Part shown: piece after piece, positions 26,065 to 35,519 of the stretch
Layout: each line of letters begins with the position of its first letter
Numbering within the stretch: position 1 is the first letter of the stretch
Assembly (NCBI GenBank): GCA_050015055.1
Contig: JBEKCD010000001.1
Coordinates: 62,001-126,000, forward strand
Direction: 5' to 3'
Origin: JBEKCD01 sp050015055
Lineage (GTDB): Archaea > Thermoproteota > Bathyarchaeia > Bathyarchaeales > Bathycorpusculaceae
Length of the DNA stretch: 64,000 nt
The notes under the pieces: model-generated
Told to the model about the DNA's origin: nothing
The model's input: the letters and a program-made list of their open reading frames with translations, nothing else
Databases searched by the model: none
Program-made: the position numbers and the translations under genes

Positions 26065-27030
26065 ATGAAGGACTATTCAAGAGTGCTGGTCACTGGCGGC
26101 GCTGGCTTCATCGGCAGTCATATCGTGGACAGGCTGCTAGCTGAAGGGTTTGCGGTCACGGTCTTAGATAACTTCTCGAGTGGGAAAATGGAGAATATTT
26201 CGAACTGTGTGAAGGCAAACTCCTTCAACCTGGTGCGTGGCGATATCAGAGACGTTGCTTTGGTTAAGAAGGTTGTCAAGGATGTTGACGTGGTTTTTCA
26301 TGAGGCTGCTCTAGTTGACGTGGCGTTGTCGGTCAAGAACCCGTTATTGTTTAATGATGTTAATGTCGTGGGAACACTCAATCTTCTCAAAGCATCTGTA
26401 GATTCTGACGTTGAACGATTCATATTTCCCTCTTCAGCTGCAGTCTACGGTGATTCAAGCCCTTCGAAGAAAAAGGAAAGTATGCTTCCCACACCAATCT
26501 CCCCATATGGAGCTTCAAAGCTGGCTGCTGAAAATTACCTTCATGTCTTCAACAATTTGTATGGTCTGCAGACTGTTTCCTTGCGATGTTTCAACGTTTA
26601 CGGGTCCAGACAGAGTTCCACGTCTAGCTATACCGGGGTGATAACAGCTTTTACAAATCGCTTGTCGAAGCGGAAGCCGCCTATTATTCATGGTGATGGA
26701 AAGCAAAGTAGAGACTTTGTAAATGTGGATGATGTTGTGTCGGCGAATATGCTTGCTCTGGAGAGTAAGGCCGCAGTCGGGGAAGTTTTCAACATTGCCA
26801 GCGGCACGGCTATCACCATTCGCAGACTAGCGAGAATCCTGATGCGAATCACAAACAATGAACGCCTGAAGCCTATTTTCACTAGGCAGCGGGCAGGCGA
26901 CATCAAACATTGCTCAGGCGACATCAGCAAGGTCAAAAAACTACTGGGCTTTAGTCCAAAAGTCAGGATTGATGATGGCCTGAAGAAAATGCTTAAAGAA
27001 CGCACAGAAGCAATAAATGCTTCGAAATGA
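26065..27030 (+). CDS. NAD-dependent nucleotide-sugar epimerase/dehydratase (GalE-like)
   Basis: 321 residues from ATG at 26065; the open frame extends upstream to 25966 but that part is not conserved-looking. Extended short-chain dehydrogenase: Rossmann motif VTGGAGFIGSH at residue 7 onward, Asp after the second strand (VLDNFSSGK), SSAAVYGD with the catalytic Ser region, and YGASKLAAENY with the catalytic Tyr-Lys. The fingerprint VNVDDVVSANMLAL and late RxxxGDIKHCSGD are as in UDP-glucose/GlcNAc 4-epimerases. It probably supplies UDP-galactose, UDP-GalNAc or an uronic acid for the glycan cluster; the exact substrate is open. Confidence 0.87.
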   Translation: MKDYSRVLVTGGAGFIGSHIVDRLLAEGFAVTVLDNFSSGKMENISNCVKANSFNLVRGDIRDVALVKKVVKDVDVVFHEAALVDVALSVKNPLLFNDVNVVGTLNLLKASVDSDVERFIFPSSAAVYGDSSPSKKKESMLPTPISPYGASKLAAENYLHVFNNLYGLQTVSLRCFNVYGSRQSSTSSYTGVITAFTNRLSKRKPPIIHGDGKQSRDFVNVDDVVSANMLALESKAAVGEVFNIASGTAITIRRLARILMRITNNERLKPIFTRQRAGDIKHCSGDISKVKKLLGFSPKVRIDDGLKKMLKERTEAINASK

Positions 27031-27127
27031 GCTGTGTTCTGGTACAAAAAGTCTGCCGTCCAAGCTGACAATTTCGCAGCGACGATTCAATAAGTTCAAT
27101 GCGCGAAATTTCAAAAGCTGACTTACG

Positions 27128-28138
27128 GTGAGGAAATTGAGCAAAGAACAGCTAAGAATCGCTATTATTGGAATTGGCAAGCAGGGATTACTCCATGCTA
27201 GTCTTTTGAACACTATTCACAATGCAGAACTTGTTGCCTTATGTGACAAGAGCGCTTCGATTCGCAAGCTGTGCAAAAGACTACTTAGTAAAGTTCAGGT
27301 AGTAGATGACTTATCGAAACTGGCAAGTTCAGATATCGATGCAGTCTACGTAACAACACCCACTCCTTCCCATGCGTCGGTCGTGAAAACCATATACGCC
27401 GGAGGGATTGCGCAAAATGTGTTTGTTGAAAAACCTCTTGCATCAAGTTACGTCGAGGCGAGTCAACTGCACGGCTTAGCTCAAGATTCTCGAGGCATCA
27501 ACATGGTTGGGTACATGAAGAGATTTGCCGTCACGTTCAGAAAAGCCAAGAATCTTCTTGATGAGGATTATCTGGGAACAGTCATCTCTTTCGATGCATA
27601 TGGTTACTCATCAGATTTTTCGGAGATTGAAAAAGGGTCAAAAATGCCTGCATTGCGAGGCGGGGTTCTAGCAGATCTAGGCTGTCACGTCATTGACCTG
27701 GCATTATGGTTCTTTGGCGACTTGAAGGTCGAAACGGCTAAGCTAGAATCTCTAGACATGACAGGTTCTGAAGATTCCGCGTCCTTCAGCGTCACAAGGC
27801 CAGATGGCGTAACGGGACGATTTGACACTTCATGGTGTAAGCCGGGATACCGTATGCCGGAGGTCGGGCTGTGGATTAAAGGTTCCAAAGGAACTATGAA
27901 GGTGAACGACGACAGCATAACATCAGAACTGGTCGACGGAACGTCTTCAATCTGGTACCGGCACGACCTTGATGATGCAGTTGACTTCCTTCTCGGAGCA
28001 CCAGAATACTATCGCGAGGACGAATGTTTTGTGAGATCAGCATTGAGCGCCAGCAAAACAGAGCCCAGTTTCTATACCAGTTCCAAAGTTGATTGGCTGA
28101 TTGATCAGGTGAAGGTCAGAGCTGGTAAACATGAATAA
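27128..28138 (+). CDS. Gfo/Idh/MocA family oxidoreductase
   Basis: 336 residues, start GTG at 27128 in GTG-AGG-AAA. N-terminal Rossmann fold with IIGIGKQGLLHASLL and an acidic second-strand end, the family EKP motif in VEKPLASS, and the C-terminal alpha/beta domain containing GGVLADLGCHVIDLALWFFG, where the conserved Asp/His pair lies. Family members oxidise or reduce sugars or nucleotide sugars, for example UDP-GlcNAc-uronate 3-oxidation. Its gene end overlaps the next gene by 8 bases, so the two products likely act together on one sugar intermediate. Confidence 0.85.
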   Translation: MRKLSKEQLRIAIIGIGKQGLLHASLLNTIHNAELVALCDKSASIRKLCKRLLSKVQVVDDLSKLASSDIDAVYVTTPTPSHASVVKTIYAGGIAQNVFVEKPLASSYVEASQLHGLAQDSRGINMVGYMKRFAVTFRKAKNLLDEDYLGTVISFDAYGYSSDFSEIEKGSKMPALRGGVLADLGCHVIDLALWFFGDLKVETAKLESLDMTGSEDSASFSVTRPDGVTGRFDTSWCKPGYRMPEVGLWIKGSKGTMKVNDDSITSELVDGTSSIWYRHDLDDAVDFLLGAPEYYREDECFVRSALSASKTEPSFYTSSKVDWLIDQVKVRAGKHE

Positions 28139-29036
28139 AGACAGAAAGATGATTCTTCTCGTCGGTGATAATCCGTTCCACGGGATAAGTCATCTTTCGC
28201 AAGAGAGAGCCAGAATCAGGGGTGAAGTTGCGACTAGTCCAGACTACGCTGCCAATCTAGTCATGACGTCGGTCAACAATGGGGCCGATGGTTTTATGTT
28301 CTCAGTAAGTGACACAACTCTTTCGATACTGAGAATAATTCGTGAACAGAAAAGACGTGAGCCCATACAGCTCTATTCTATTGTCCCTTACGCCTACGAA
28401 TACGTTAGACTAGCAACCCAAGTAGGAGGAATCCCAGGAATAGCGAGAAGATTCGCAAAACAAATAGCCCGGTCAGGGAATATGGCAGCAATGGCAAGTG
28501 GTTTGAAGGGGATTGTGAGAATGGATCCTGTAGCTCTAATGAAAGCATATTTGGCTTACGAAGTCTCCAGGATAAAATCCTCAGCGAAGAAACAGGGAAA
28601 TCTGAAATCATTGATGCTCCATGAAATAATAACAGACATGGCGCTAGCCCTCGACTTGGATCAGATCTTCAAATCATACGTGGATTACGTGAAGAGACTT
28701 GCGATAAGACCTGGCTTTGAAACCAGGAACTTTCCTTACTTTGTTGACAAATTCAGGGAATGGGGAATTAGCCTAGACCAAATAACTGTCGCCACTCCTT
28801 TCAATAAGATAGGGTTTCAGATGAACCCTTCTAGGATAGAGTGCGAGAAGGCGTTGTCACGCATTCCAGGGTCCACCAACCTGATTGCAATGAGCATCTT
28901 AGCAGCTGGATACCTTAAGTTGCCAGAAGCAATGGACTATATTAGGGGATTATCAAATATAAAAGGCGTTGTTATCGGCGTATCTAAGGAACATCATGCG
29001 AGCGAGACATTCAAGTTTCTTAAGTTGGATAAATAA
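28131..29036 (+). CDS. Conserved TIM-barrel-like protein of unknown function
   Basis: 301 residues, ATG at 28131 overlapping the oxidoreductase gene. Begins with a buried strand and loop LLVGDNPFHGISHLSQERAR, then TSVNNGADGFMFSVSDTTLS and ends with SNIKGVVIGVSKEHHA, a pattern of repeating beta-alpha units that suggests a TIM barrel with phosphate-binding loops late in the chain. I recall similar GDNPF-H-SQER proteins in archaea near sugar genes but know no function. The overlap with the Gfo/Idh gene suggests a role in the same sugar modification, perhaps as lyase or isomerase. Confidence 0.6.
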   Translation: MNKDRKMILLVGDNPFHGISHLSQERARIRGEVATSPDYAANLVMTSVNNGADGFMFSVSDTTLSILRIIREQKRREPIQLYSIVPYAYEYVRLATQVGGIPGIARRFAKQIARSGNMAAMASGLKGIVRMDPVALMKAYLAYEVSRIKSSAKKQGNLKSLMLHEIITDMALALDLDQIFKSYVDYVKRLAIRPGFETRNFPYFVDKFREWGISLDQITVATPFNKIGFQMNPSRIECEKALSRIPGSTNLIAMSILAAGYLKLPEAMDYIRGLSNIKGVVIGVSKEHHASETFKFLKLDK

Positions 29037-29184
29037 TGCTAAGTTCGGATTGTCTCTTGTAAAACTCTTGAATCACAAACACACGGGTCAGTCTTGACAA
29101 CGTGACCCTGGAATGGAAATACCTTGCAAGGACACACTCTCTTTCAAGTAGGAGTAGCGCATGCTACCTTTTCAAGATACAGGA

Positions 29185-29190
29185 GCGCGC
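29185..29190. repeat. GCGCGC tract upstream of a glycosyltransferase start
   Basis: GCGCGCACGCGC alternation lies in an open but non-conserved extension before the likely start at 29297. Its presence in that extension supports reading 29037-29296 as intergenic. Confidence 0.55.
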
Positions 29191-29296
29191 ACGCGCTGCC
29201 GCTCGGACCGAATTGAGTGGCGCGTTTCGAATTTGTACAGAAGCATCGATGGCGCGGTGCTTCCATCCTCGGCTGAGTACCCAAAGGTGGGTTAAT

Positions 29297-30448
29297 TTGG
29301 TTGGTCAAGTAAAGAAAACTAAACCTGTCATTGCGATTCTCGGGTCGCGAGGAATTCCTGCCGCTTATGGCGGGTTTGAGACCATAGCTCAAGAGCTTGG
29401 CACAGGTTTGGTCAAAAAAGGGTTTGAGGTATATGTGAGTTGCGAATCAAAAGGGTTTAAGATCAAATCTCACGCGTCTTATCAGGGTGTGAGGCTTGTA
29501 TTTTTCCCTGTAATCCCCGCTTTGAGAAGTATCTCAGAAACGTTTGTGTACGATTTATTGTCGGTTCTGTGGGCGACGCTTAAGGTTGACATAATATATA
29601 TGTTAGGCTATTCCAGCGTTCTGACTTTGATATTCCCAAAGCTTTTGGGAAAGGTAGTGCTGGTTAACGTTGATGGTTTGGAGGCGGCAAGACCAAAATT
29701 CAACCCATTTCTACGGTTCTTTTATCGCTCTTTTGAGAAATTAGTCCCGGAAATGGCTGACTATATTATTGTAGATTCAAAGACTGTGGGTATTTATTAT
29801 CGGCGAAACTATGGAGTGGCGCCAATCTATATCCCAAATGGGGGCGGATGCACACGCAGTATTAAACCTCTTGATTCTATGACGTTGAAAACTTATGGCC
29901 TTGAAAAGGGGGAGTTTTACTTGTTCATTGCAAGACTTACGCCTGACAATAGTACTGACTTAATAATCGATGCTTTCAAGAGGACCAATTCACGAAAGAA
30001 ATTGGCCATTGTTGGACCCCTTGTAAAAAACAGTTTCGTCAAGAAATTGTTGGAGAACAAAGACGAAAGGATAGTTTTCCTTGGAGGCATATATGAGCCC
30101 AGACTCCAAAGAACACTGCGCTACAACTGTTTTGCTTATATACATGGTCACCAAATGGGTGGCACAAGTGTCTCGTTGGTTGAAGCAATGAGTTGCAGCA
30201 ATGTTATCTTGGCGTTGGATACCCATTGCAATAGGGAAGTTGCCGAAACTTCAGCAATATACTTTAAAAAGGATGCTGAATGTTTGAAGGAGAAAATTGA
30301 AGCCTTGGAAGAAACCCATTCCTCTATTCAAGCTAATGAAACCGCCTGCCTTCTCTACCAAAAGAAATATTCAATGGACAACACGGTGAACGAGTTTATT
30401 GATGTAGTTGACAACGTTGCAGAGGCAAAGAATCTGGCGCACAAATAG
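29297..30448 (+). CDS. GT4 glycosyltransferase (DUF1972/rhamnosyltransferase-like)
   Basis: 383 residues from a TTG at 29297 with AAAGGTGGG before it. The frame is open to 29102, but the extra 65 residues are low-complexity and carry a GCGCGC tract. The N-terminal half starts IAILGSRGIPAAYGGFETIA, the hallmark of the DUF1972 family that includes Cps2T-like beta-1,4-rhamnosyltransferases, followed by LVNVDGLEAARPKF. The C-terminal GT-B half has the donor-binding GGTSVSLVEAMSCSN. Likely adds rhamnose or a related sugar to a lipid-linked glycan, using dTDP-rhamnose from the rml operon at 59-63 kb. Confidence 0.83.
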   Translation: MVGQVKKTKPVIAILGSRGIPAAYGGFETIAQELGTGLVKKGFEVYVSCESKGFKIKSHASYQGVRLVFFPVIPALRSISETFVYDLLSVLWATLKVDIIYMLGYSSVLTLIFPKLLGKVVLVNVDGLEAARPKFNPFLRFFYRSFEKLVPEMADYIIVDSKTVGIYYRRNYGVAPIYIPNGGGCTRSIKPLDSMTLKTYGLEKGEFYLFIARLTPDNSTDLIIDAFKRTNSRKKLAIVGPLVKNSFVKKLLENKDERIVFLGGIYEPRLQRTLRYNCFAYIHGHQMGGTSVSLVEAMSCSNVILALDTHCNREVAETSAIYFKKDAECLKEKIEALEETHSSIQANETACLLYQKKYSMDNTVNEFIDVVDNVAEAKNLAHK

Positions 30449-30598
30449 GTTGGCATCATTGAGTACGGCTAAAATAAGTTCATCAAAAAATCCATTATGA
30501 GCTTAAAATAGCAAAAAACAGACTTAAAGGCGCACGCACGCCCGCTAAAGTTAATACTGTGGTCATAGAAGATGGTGTAAATTAGGAGGAAACACAAA

Positions 30599-31477
30599 AT
30601 GAAGATACTTGTAACAGGAGCAGCAGGAATGCTCGGCAGTGCACTATGCCCCATACTAACGCAAAGAGGGCACCGAGTGTTCGCGACGGATTTAGCCCCC
30701 GTGGATGAAGGAATTGAATGCTTGGATGTTAGAGGTTACAAGCAAATAGAAGATATTGTCGGAAAAGTTAAGCCGGATATGGTGATGCATCTAGCAGCTG
30801 AAACAGATGTGGATAAGTGTGAACTTGAACCTGATCACGCATTTCTCACTAATACTATAGGCACTCAGAATGTAGCTCTAGTATGTCAAAAACAGAGCAT
30901 TGTGATGGTTTACATTAGTACTATAGGTGTCTTCTACGGGGATAAGCCTGAACCTTACACAGAGTTTGATAACCCCAATCCGATTAATGTTTACGGCCGA
31001 AGTAAGCTTGAAGGCGAGAAGATTGTTCAGAGTTTGTTGGAAAGGTACTACATAGTTCGCGCGGGTTGGATGGTTGGTGGTGGTCCTAAGAGGGACAAGA
31101 AATTTATCGGTAAAATTATAAAACGACTGAATGAAACAACTGTGCTGAAGGCTGTCAATGATAAGATTGGGAGCCCTACATATACTGTTGATTTTTCAAG
31201 ATGTGTGACTGATCTGATTGAAACCGGTTACTATGGCCTTTACCACTGTACTAACAAGGGTTATGGTTCAAGGTTTGATGTGGCCAAGAAGATTGTTGAT
31301 TTCTTAGGAAGGTCTGATGTAACTGTTGAACCTGTTGGTTCTGCGTACTTTCCTTTACCTGCAGCCAGGGCAAGATCAGAAATGTCTAGAAATTACAAGC
31401 TTGAACTCCTTGGCAAGGATACGACGAGGAACTGGGAAGACGCCCTCAAAGAATACATAAATACTTGTTGGAAATAA
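30599..31477 (+). CDS. RmlD-like nucleotide-sugar reductase
   Basis: 292 residues from ATG at 30599 with a strong TTAGGAGGA ribosome site. Short-chain dehydrogenase of the dTDP-4-dehydrorhamnose reductase subgroup: ILVTGAAGMLGSAL, LAAETDVDKCELEPD, STIGVFYGD and catalytic Tyr-Lys in VYGRSKLEGE. It differs from the canonical RmlD at 59283 in the STDYVF position (STIGVF here), so it may act on another 4-keto sugar. It stands between two GT4 genes. Confidence 0.82.
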   Translation: MKILVTGAAGMLGSALCPILTQRGHRVFATDLAPVDEGIECLDVRGYKQIEDIVGKVKPDMVMHLAAETDVDKCELEPDHAFLTNTIGTQNVALVCQKQSIVMVYISTIGVFYGDKPEPYTEFDNPNPINVYGRSKLEGEKIVQSLLERYYIVRAGWMVGGGPKRDKKFIGKIIKRLNETTVLKAVNDKIGSPTYTVDFSRCVTDLIETGYYGLYHCTNKGYGSRFDVAKKIVDFLGRSDVTVEPVGSAYFPLPAARARSEMSRNYKLELLGKDTTRNWEDALKEYINTCWK

Positions 31478-31663
31478 GATTGCGATTAATTGAAGTCTTG
31501 TTAGTTTTCCTTTTTCTATCTTTCCACTTCCTTTCGTTTTTTCCTCACCTACGATGAAGGGCATGTGCTTGTTTCCCCACCAATGGGGCACGATGGCTTC
31601 AAACCCAGAGTTTCTTCCTCGACGGATAAGACTTCCGCGGTCGCTAAGCTCTTGAGCGCATGC

Positions 31664-31714
31664 AAGAAAGGTAGTATGCTGGTTAGTGTTGATGGTTTGG
31701 AAGCAGATTCTTGA
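31664..31714 (+). pseudogene. Short remnant of a DUF1972-type glycosyltransferase
   Basis: GCTGGTTAGTGTTGATGGTT and its flanks are close to 29661-29699 in the intact gene at 29297, differing by a two-base insertion and a few substitutions. It encodes MLVSVDGLEADS and then a stop, against VLVNVDGLEAAR in the intact gene. About 50 bases of recognisable homology lie in a 332-base gap that otherwise contains no gene I can name. It may be the end of a decayed duplicate. Confidence 0.5.
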
Positions 31715-31809
31715 AAGTCGTCGATGCAATCAGGTTGGAGTTATTGGGACCTGTTTACGTTTTTGATAAATCTTGAATTGGCTTCAAAAAACTACTTGGG
31801 GTATGTATT

Positions 31810-33021
31810 ATGGAAGTGGTACTATTAAATCATGACTATCCGCCGTTTATTTTTGGCGGAGTTGGTACTTTTATGCTTGAACTCGCAAAAGGTCTTTCGG
31901 CGAAGGGCGTAAAAGTCCATGTTATAACCGGATATCCTGAGCCCATCAGTTCTATTGGCAATTTTGGGTTTCAGCGAAATACAGAAGGTGAGATAGACGT
32001 TCTGAGATTCTCCTATCCCAGTGTTCCTCCCAGACACACAGTTTTTCAAGTGTGGAACCTAAAGAAAATATCGAAGATCGTCCAAAATCTTAATGTAGAC
32101 ATCATCCACGGTCAGTGTGGAGCTACCTACCCGGCGCTACTGAATCTAAAAAGAAAGGCACCAGTCCTTGTCACTTTTCATACAAGTCCAATGATGGCGA
32201 AAATAACAAGTGCACAATCGATTTTTCGTGGAGGAAGCTTCAAGGATTTCTGGACATATCTGGTTGGCTATCCTGCGTACCATTTTGCATTTCTGAAAGA
32301 ACTTCAATACTCGGATGCAGCAGTTACTGTTTCAAGGACTCTAAGATCTGAGATTCTTGTGGAAATGGGCGAAAAATATCGGGAAAAAATACAGTGCATA
32401 CATAACGGCGTTGACATCCCATCTCTTGACAAAGAATATGGAGAGGCCGGAACAGATATCGCGGAATCTGAAGAGACAATACTCTTTGCGGGTCGTCTGT
32501 TCTGGTTAAAAGGCTCCTTGAACATGATCAGAATGGCCTACTTGCTGCAAAAGTACAAGACCAAATTCAAAATAATTGTCCACGGAATCGGTCCTCTTTT
32601 CAGCAAAATGCAGGATTACATAAGTTCACTAGGATTGAAAAATATAGAACTTCGGGGTTTTGCCACAAGGCCGCAACTGATGAAGAGCATGCGGTACTGC
32701 AAATTTGTCGCAATTCCAAGCATGTATGAAGCCTGTCCAATGATACTTCTCGAGAGTATGTGTCTGGGGAAGATTCCTCTGATGCTAAGACTTCCGTTCT
32801 CATCAGAACTTACTGAGGGTGGAAAATATGGAATACTTGGCGATGGCGTAAAAAATCTAACTGATCGGCTAATAACACTGGAGAATACTTATTCATTAAG
32901 CCAATTAAGTAACAATATTCAAATCTTTGCTAGAAAAGCATACAATATGGACAAAGTAACCAGCAAATATATTGAACTGTATCGCAATTTATCTTCACAA
33001 CGTGGTCAAGTGAACGATTAA
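31810..33021 (+). CDS. GT4 glycosyltransferase
   Basis: 403 residues. GT-B enzyme: the N-terminal domain has HDYPPFIFGGVGTFMLELAK with the acceptor glycine loop, DIIHGQCGATYP and CIHNGVDIPSLD; the C-terminal domain has ILFAGRLFWLKGSLNMI and the donor-site EX7E in MYEACPMILLESMCLGK. Retaining enzyme working on the cytoplasmic face on lipid-linked sugar intermediates. Donor and linkage cannot be read from sequence. Ends 61 bases before the next glycosyltransferase-like gene. Confidence 0.88.
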   Translation: MEVVLLNHDYPPFIFGGVGTFMLELAKGLSAKGVKVHVITGYPEPISSIGNFGFQRNTEGEIDVLRFSYPSVPPRHTVFQVWNLKKISKIVQNLNVDIIHGQCGATYPALLNLKRKAPVLVTFHTSPMMAKITSAQSIFRGGSFKDFWTYLVGYPAYHFAFLKELQYSDAAVTVSRTLRSEILVEMGEKYREKIQCIHNGVDIPSLDKEYGEAGTDIAESEETILFAGRLFWLKGSLNMIRMAYLLQKYKTKFKIIVHGIGPLFSKMQDYISSLGLKNIELRGFATRPQLMKSMRYCKFVAIPSMYEACPMILLESMCLGKIPLMLRLPFSSELTEGGKYGILGDGVKNLTDRLITLENTYSLSQLSNNIQIFARKAYNMDKVTSKYIELYRNLSSQRGQVND

Positions 33022-33082
33022 GTTGACGCCTTCCACACGCGCCCAAGCTTCTCGCACCATGAACTAACAAGGAGGAATATAA

Positions 33083-34105
33083 TTGAGAATAGCTATAATT
33101 GCTCCGTCCATGATTGGAGGTGGATATACTAGAGCCATGGCTTATAAGAACTTTCTACAATCGAAAAATCATTGCGTTGATATGATATGTTTTAATGAAA
33201 TCTGGCAATCTAAAATGGATTTCTTTTACCAACGTGTGCGCGCTTATCTAAGTGGCAAAGGACTACGACTAATGGAAAAGATAGCTGACGCGCTTGAAAG
33301 CAGGATCAAAAACGGAAACTATGATGTTGTTATTGGGGTTGAGAGTCTTTTTTCATATGTCTTCACAAGAGGCTTGAGCTGTCTGAAAATATTCAGCTGG
33401 GAGGCTATGGTTGACGAACTGTACTTTGAACCTTGCGTCAAAAATGATTCCGACCTTCACTGGCTTCGTCGTTTTGGGGAAATGGAACTTGAGATATGCA
33501 CGCACTCAGACTACGTCGTTTTCCCGTGGGAAACAACCGAAAATTTTGTCAGAAAATACGTTTTTGATGGAAGCAATTTTGTAACCATCAGATACGGTTG
33601 TTATCCTCAGAGCAAGCCTGTATCTCACTATTTCCCTCCATCGATAGTGTCTATCGGAAATTTGAAGGACTACTGGTCTAATAAGGAACTTCTGTCGCAT
33701 CTAACTAGCGTTAGCCCTTACATCATCGATGTGTACGGGAAATTTCGACCGGAACGAAAATACAAACTAAACTACAAGGGATTCGCCTCTTCCCTTGATG
33801 TGCTTTACGATTACCAATTTGGACTGAACACAGTTTCAAGTGATATCTATAGACGAAACCACTTCTCATCCAGACCATTGGGTTGCCTTGCATATGGTCT
33901 ACCTGTTCTATCTCCAGATTGGATGAAGTTTTCACATGAAATTAAGGGGTGTTTGCCTTACAACGAAGATAATTTTGTGGATCTAGTTGACAAGTACTCG
34001 GAAAGAAGCCTTTGGGAGAAATTGAGCAAAGAAGCACACACACAAGCACGCGAACTTGACTGGAATATCACTTTAAGGCCGCTAGAAAAGATAATTTCCA
34101 AATGA
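33083..34105 (+). CDS. Divergent GT-B glycosyltransferase-like protein
   Basis: 340 residues, start TTG at 33083 behind AAGGAGGAATATAA. The N-terminus MRIAIIAPSMIGGGYTRAMA and the C-terminal block SSRPLGCLAYGLPVLSPDWM have the pattern of group-1 glycosyltransferases, with strand IVSIGNLKDYWSNKELLSHL in between. The usual EX7E pair is not evident, so donor binding may be altered or the protein inactive. Its stop overlaps the start of the next gene by four bases (ATGA), indicating coupling. Lower GC than flanks by eye. Confidence 0.65.
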   Translation: MRIAIIAPSMIGGGYTRAMAYKNFLQSKNHCVDMICFNEIWQSKMDFFYQRVRAYLSGKGLRLMEKIADALESRIKNGNYDVVIGVESLFSYVFTRGLSCLKIFSWEAMVDELYFEPCVKNDSDLHWLRRFGEMELEICTHSDYVVFPWETTENFVRKYVFDGSNFVTIRYGCYPQSKPVSHYFPPSIVSIGNLKDYWSNKELLSHLTSVSPYIIDVYGKFRPERKYKLNYKGFASSLDVLYDYQFGLNTVSSDIYRRNHFSSRPLGCLAYGLPVLSPDWMKFSHEIKGCLPYNEDNFVDLVDKYSERSLWEKLSKEAHTQARELDWNITLRPLEKIISK

Positions 34106-35442
34106 AAAAGCTAAGACAAAAAAAGGAAAAAAAGCAGCTGACTCAAATGATAAACCTCTGCATTTGCACCGACAGTTCGTTGGAAGATTACGGAAGCGGC
34201 GGTGTAGATAGGATAATCAACTTAGCCAAAAATGTTTCTAAGCACGAAGTCAACGTTTACTTGATAGATCGTTCACTAAAAAAGTCGCTTTTTTCACTTA
34301 TTCTTGACAATGACAAATATTATCAAATCAAAAGTGGAATTGTAAAAGAATGCGATTATCCGTTACACATTAGGTTTCTTTTTCCTGGATTAATTAAACT
34401 CGCGCAAGAGATTCTAAATAGAATTACCAGTTTACTGTTTTCGACATTGTCGGTAGGCAGTTTGTCTTATGTACTAGACCCTTATCTGATTGTCAAATCA
34501 TATTTTGTTTGCAGGAAAGAAAGAGTAGACTTAATCCAGTGCGAGTTTCCTACAACTGCACCTCCTTCTTTTGTCGTGAAAAAATTGCTTAATATTCCGT
34601 TAATATATGATGCACACAACGCGGAAACAGAATTGATGAGAAGTTTGCCGAATGTAAGCAGGGTTTTTGTTGTTATGACAAAATTGGTAGAAAACATGAG
34701 TTGCATGATGTGTGATTTGATTTTCGTAGTTTCTGAAAGAGACAAGGAACAATTGGCATCTTTCGGGATTCCAGAAAACAAAATAGAAGTCATTCCAAAT
34801 TCTGTTGAGGTCAACAGATACTTAAGAACATCAAATGGGAAAAAAGTCAGAAACAAATACAAGCTCAACAATAGAATAGTAATGATATTTCATGGAAACT
34901 TGGGTTATGCTCCCAACGAAGAAGCCGTTAGGATACTAACAAACGACGTCTTGCCAAATATCTTGGAAAAACATCCTGACGTATTTCTCTTATTAGTGGG
35001 TAGGAACCCACCGAAAATACATCATCCCAACATAATAGTAACAGGTTTTGTTGAGAACCTACCCGAATATATTGCTGCAGCTGACATAGCACTGGTGCCT
35101 TTATTAAAGGGAGGTGGAACAAGGATCAAAATACTTGAATACATGGCTTGTGGAAAAGCCGTTGTCTCAACAGTGAAGGGAGCTGAAGGCCTGAACGTTC
35201 AAAATGGGAGGGATATTCTTATGACGGCGAATCCTGATTCGAAATTCATCGATTTAGTTTTGAAATTGATTAAGGATGGTGATCTAAGAAAAAGAATAGG
35301 CACAAATGCCCGAAGAAACGTAGGATTATTTTATGAATGGGAAGAAACTGCGAAAAAAGCAGTGCAGAGCTATAACAAACTGGTTTGCCTAAGTGGAAAG
35401 AAGCGGGGGAAGATTCATAGCGCGCGCCAGGAAAATAGATAG
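34102..35442 (+). CDS. GT4 glycosyltransferase
   Basis: 446 residues, ATG overlapping the previous stop. GT-B: YDAHNAETELMRSLP in the N-terminal half, IEVIPNSVEVNRYL linker, IFHGNLGYAPNEEAVRIL and GGGTRIKILEYMACGKAVVS with the EX7E-type donor site. The first 15 residues are Lys-rich. The 3' end runs through a GCGCGCGC tract (35420-35427), which encodes part of the tail before the stop at 35442. The gene is AT-rich compared with most of the cluster, so it and its upstream neighbour may have come together by transfer. Confidence 0.85.
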   Translation: MKKLRQKKEKKQLTQMINLCICTDSSLEDYGSGGVDRIINLAKNVSKHEVNVYLIDRSLKKSLFSLILDNDKYYQIKSGIVKECDYPLHIRFLFPGLIKLAQEILNRITSLLFSTLSVGSLSYVLDPYLIVKSYFVCRKERVDLIQCEFPTTAPPSFVVKKLLNIPLIYDAHNAETELMRSLPNVSRVFVVMTKLVENMSCMMCDLIFVVSERDKEQLASFGIPENKIEVIPNSVEVNRYLRTSNGKKVRNKYKLNNRIVMIFHGNLGYAPNEEAVRILTNDVLPNILEKHPDVFLLLVGRNPPKIHHPNIIVTGFVENLPEYIAAADIALVPLLKGGGTRIKILEYMACGKAVVSTVKGAEGLNVQNGRDILMTANPDSKFIDLVLKLIKDGDLRKRIGTNARRNVGLFYEWEETAKKAVQSYNKLVCLSGKKRGKIHSARQENR

Positions 35443-35460
35443 AATCGAACAAGAGCGCGC
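35420..35460. repeat. GCGCGC tracts flanking a stop codon (35420-35427, 35455-35460)
   Basis: One tract lies in the last codons of the glycosyltransferase gene and one 13 bases after its stop. Together they bracket the gene end. Confidence 0.6.
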
Positions 35461-35519
35461 GTTGGCGCGAGTGGAATAGACGAACATGTGCGGAATAACA
35501 CTGCAAGAGGAAAGCAAAA

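Noticed and set aside
29102..29296. 65-residue N-terminal extension of the DUF1972 glycosyltransferase
   Set aside because: Low-complexity, with a GCGCGC tract, and the family begins at the ILGSRGIPAAYGG motif. A TTG with a good ribosome site at 29297 explains the start better.
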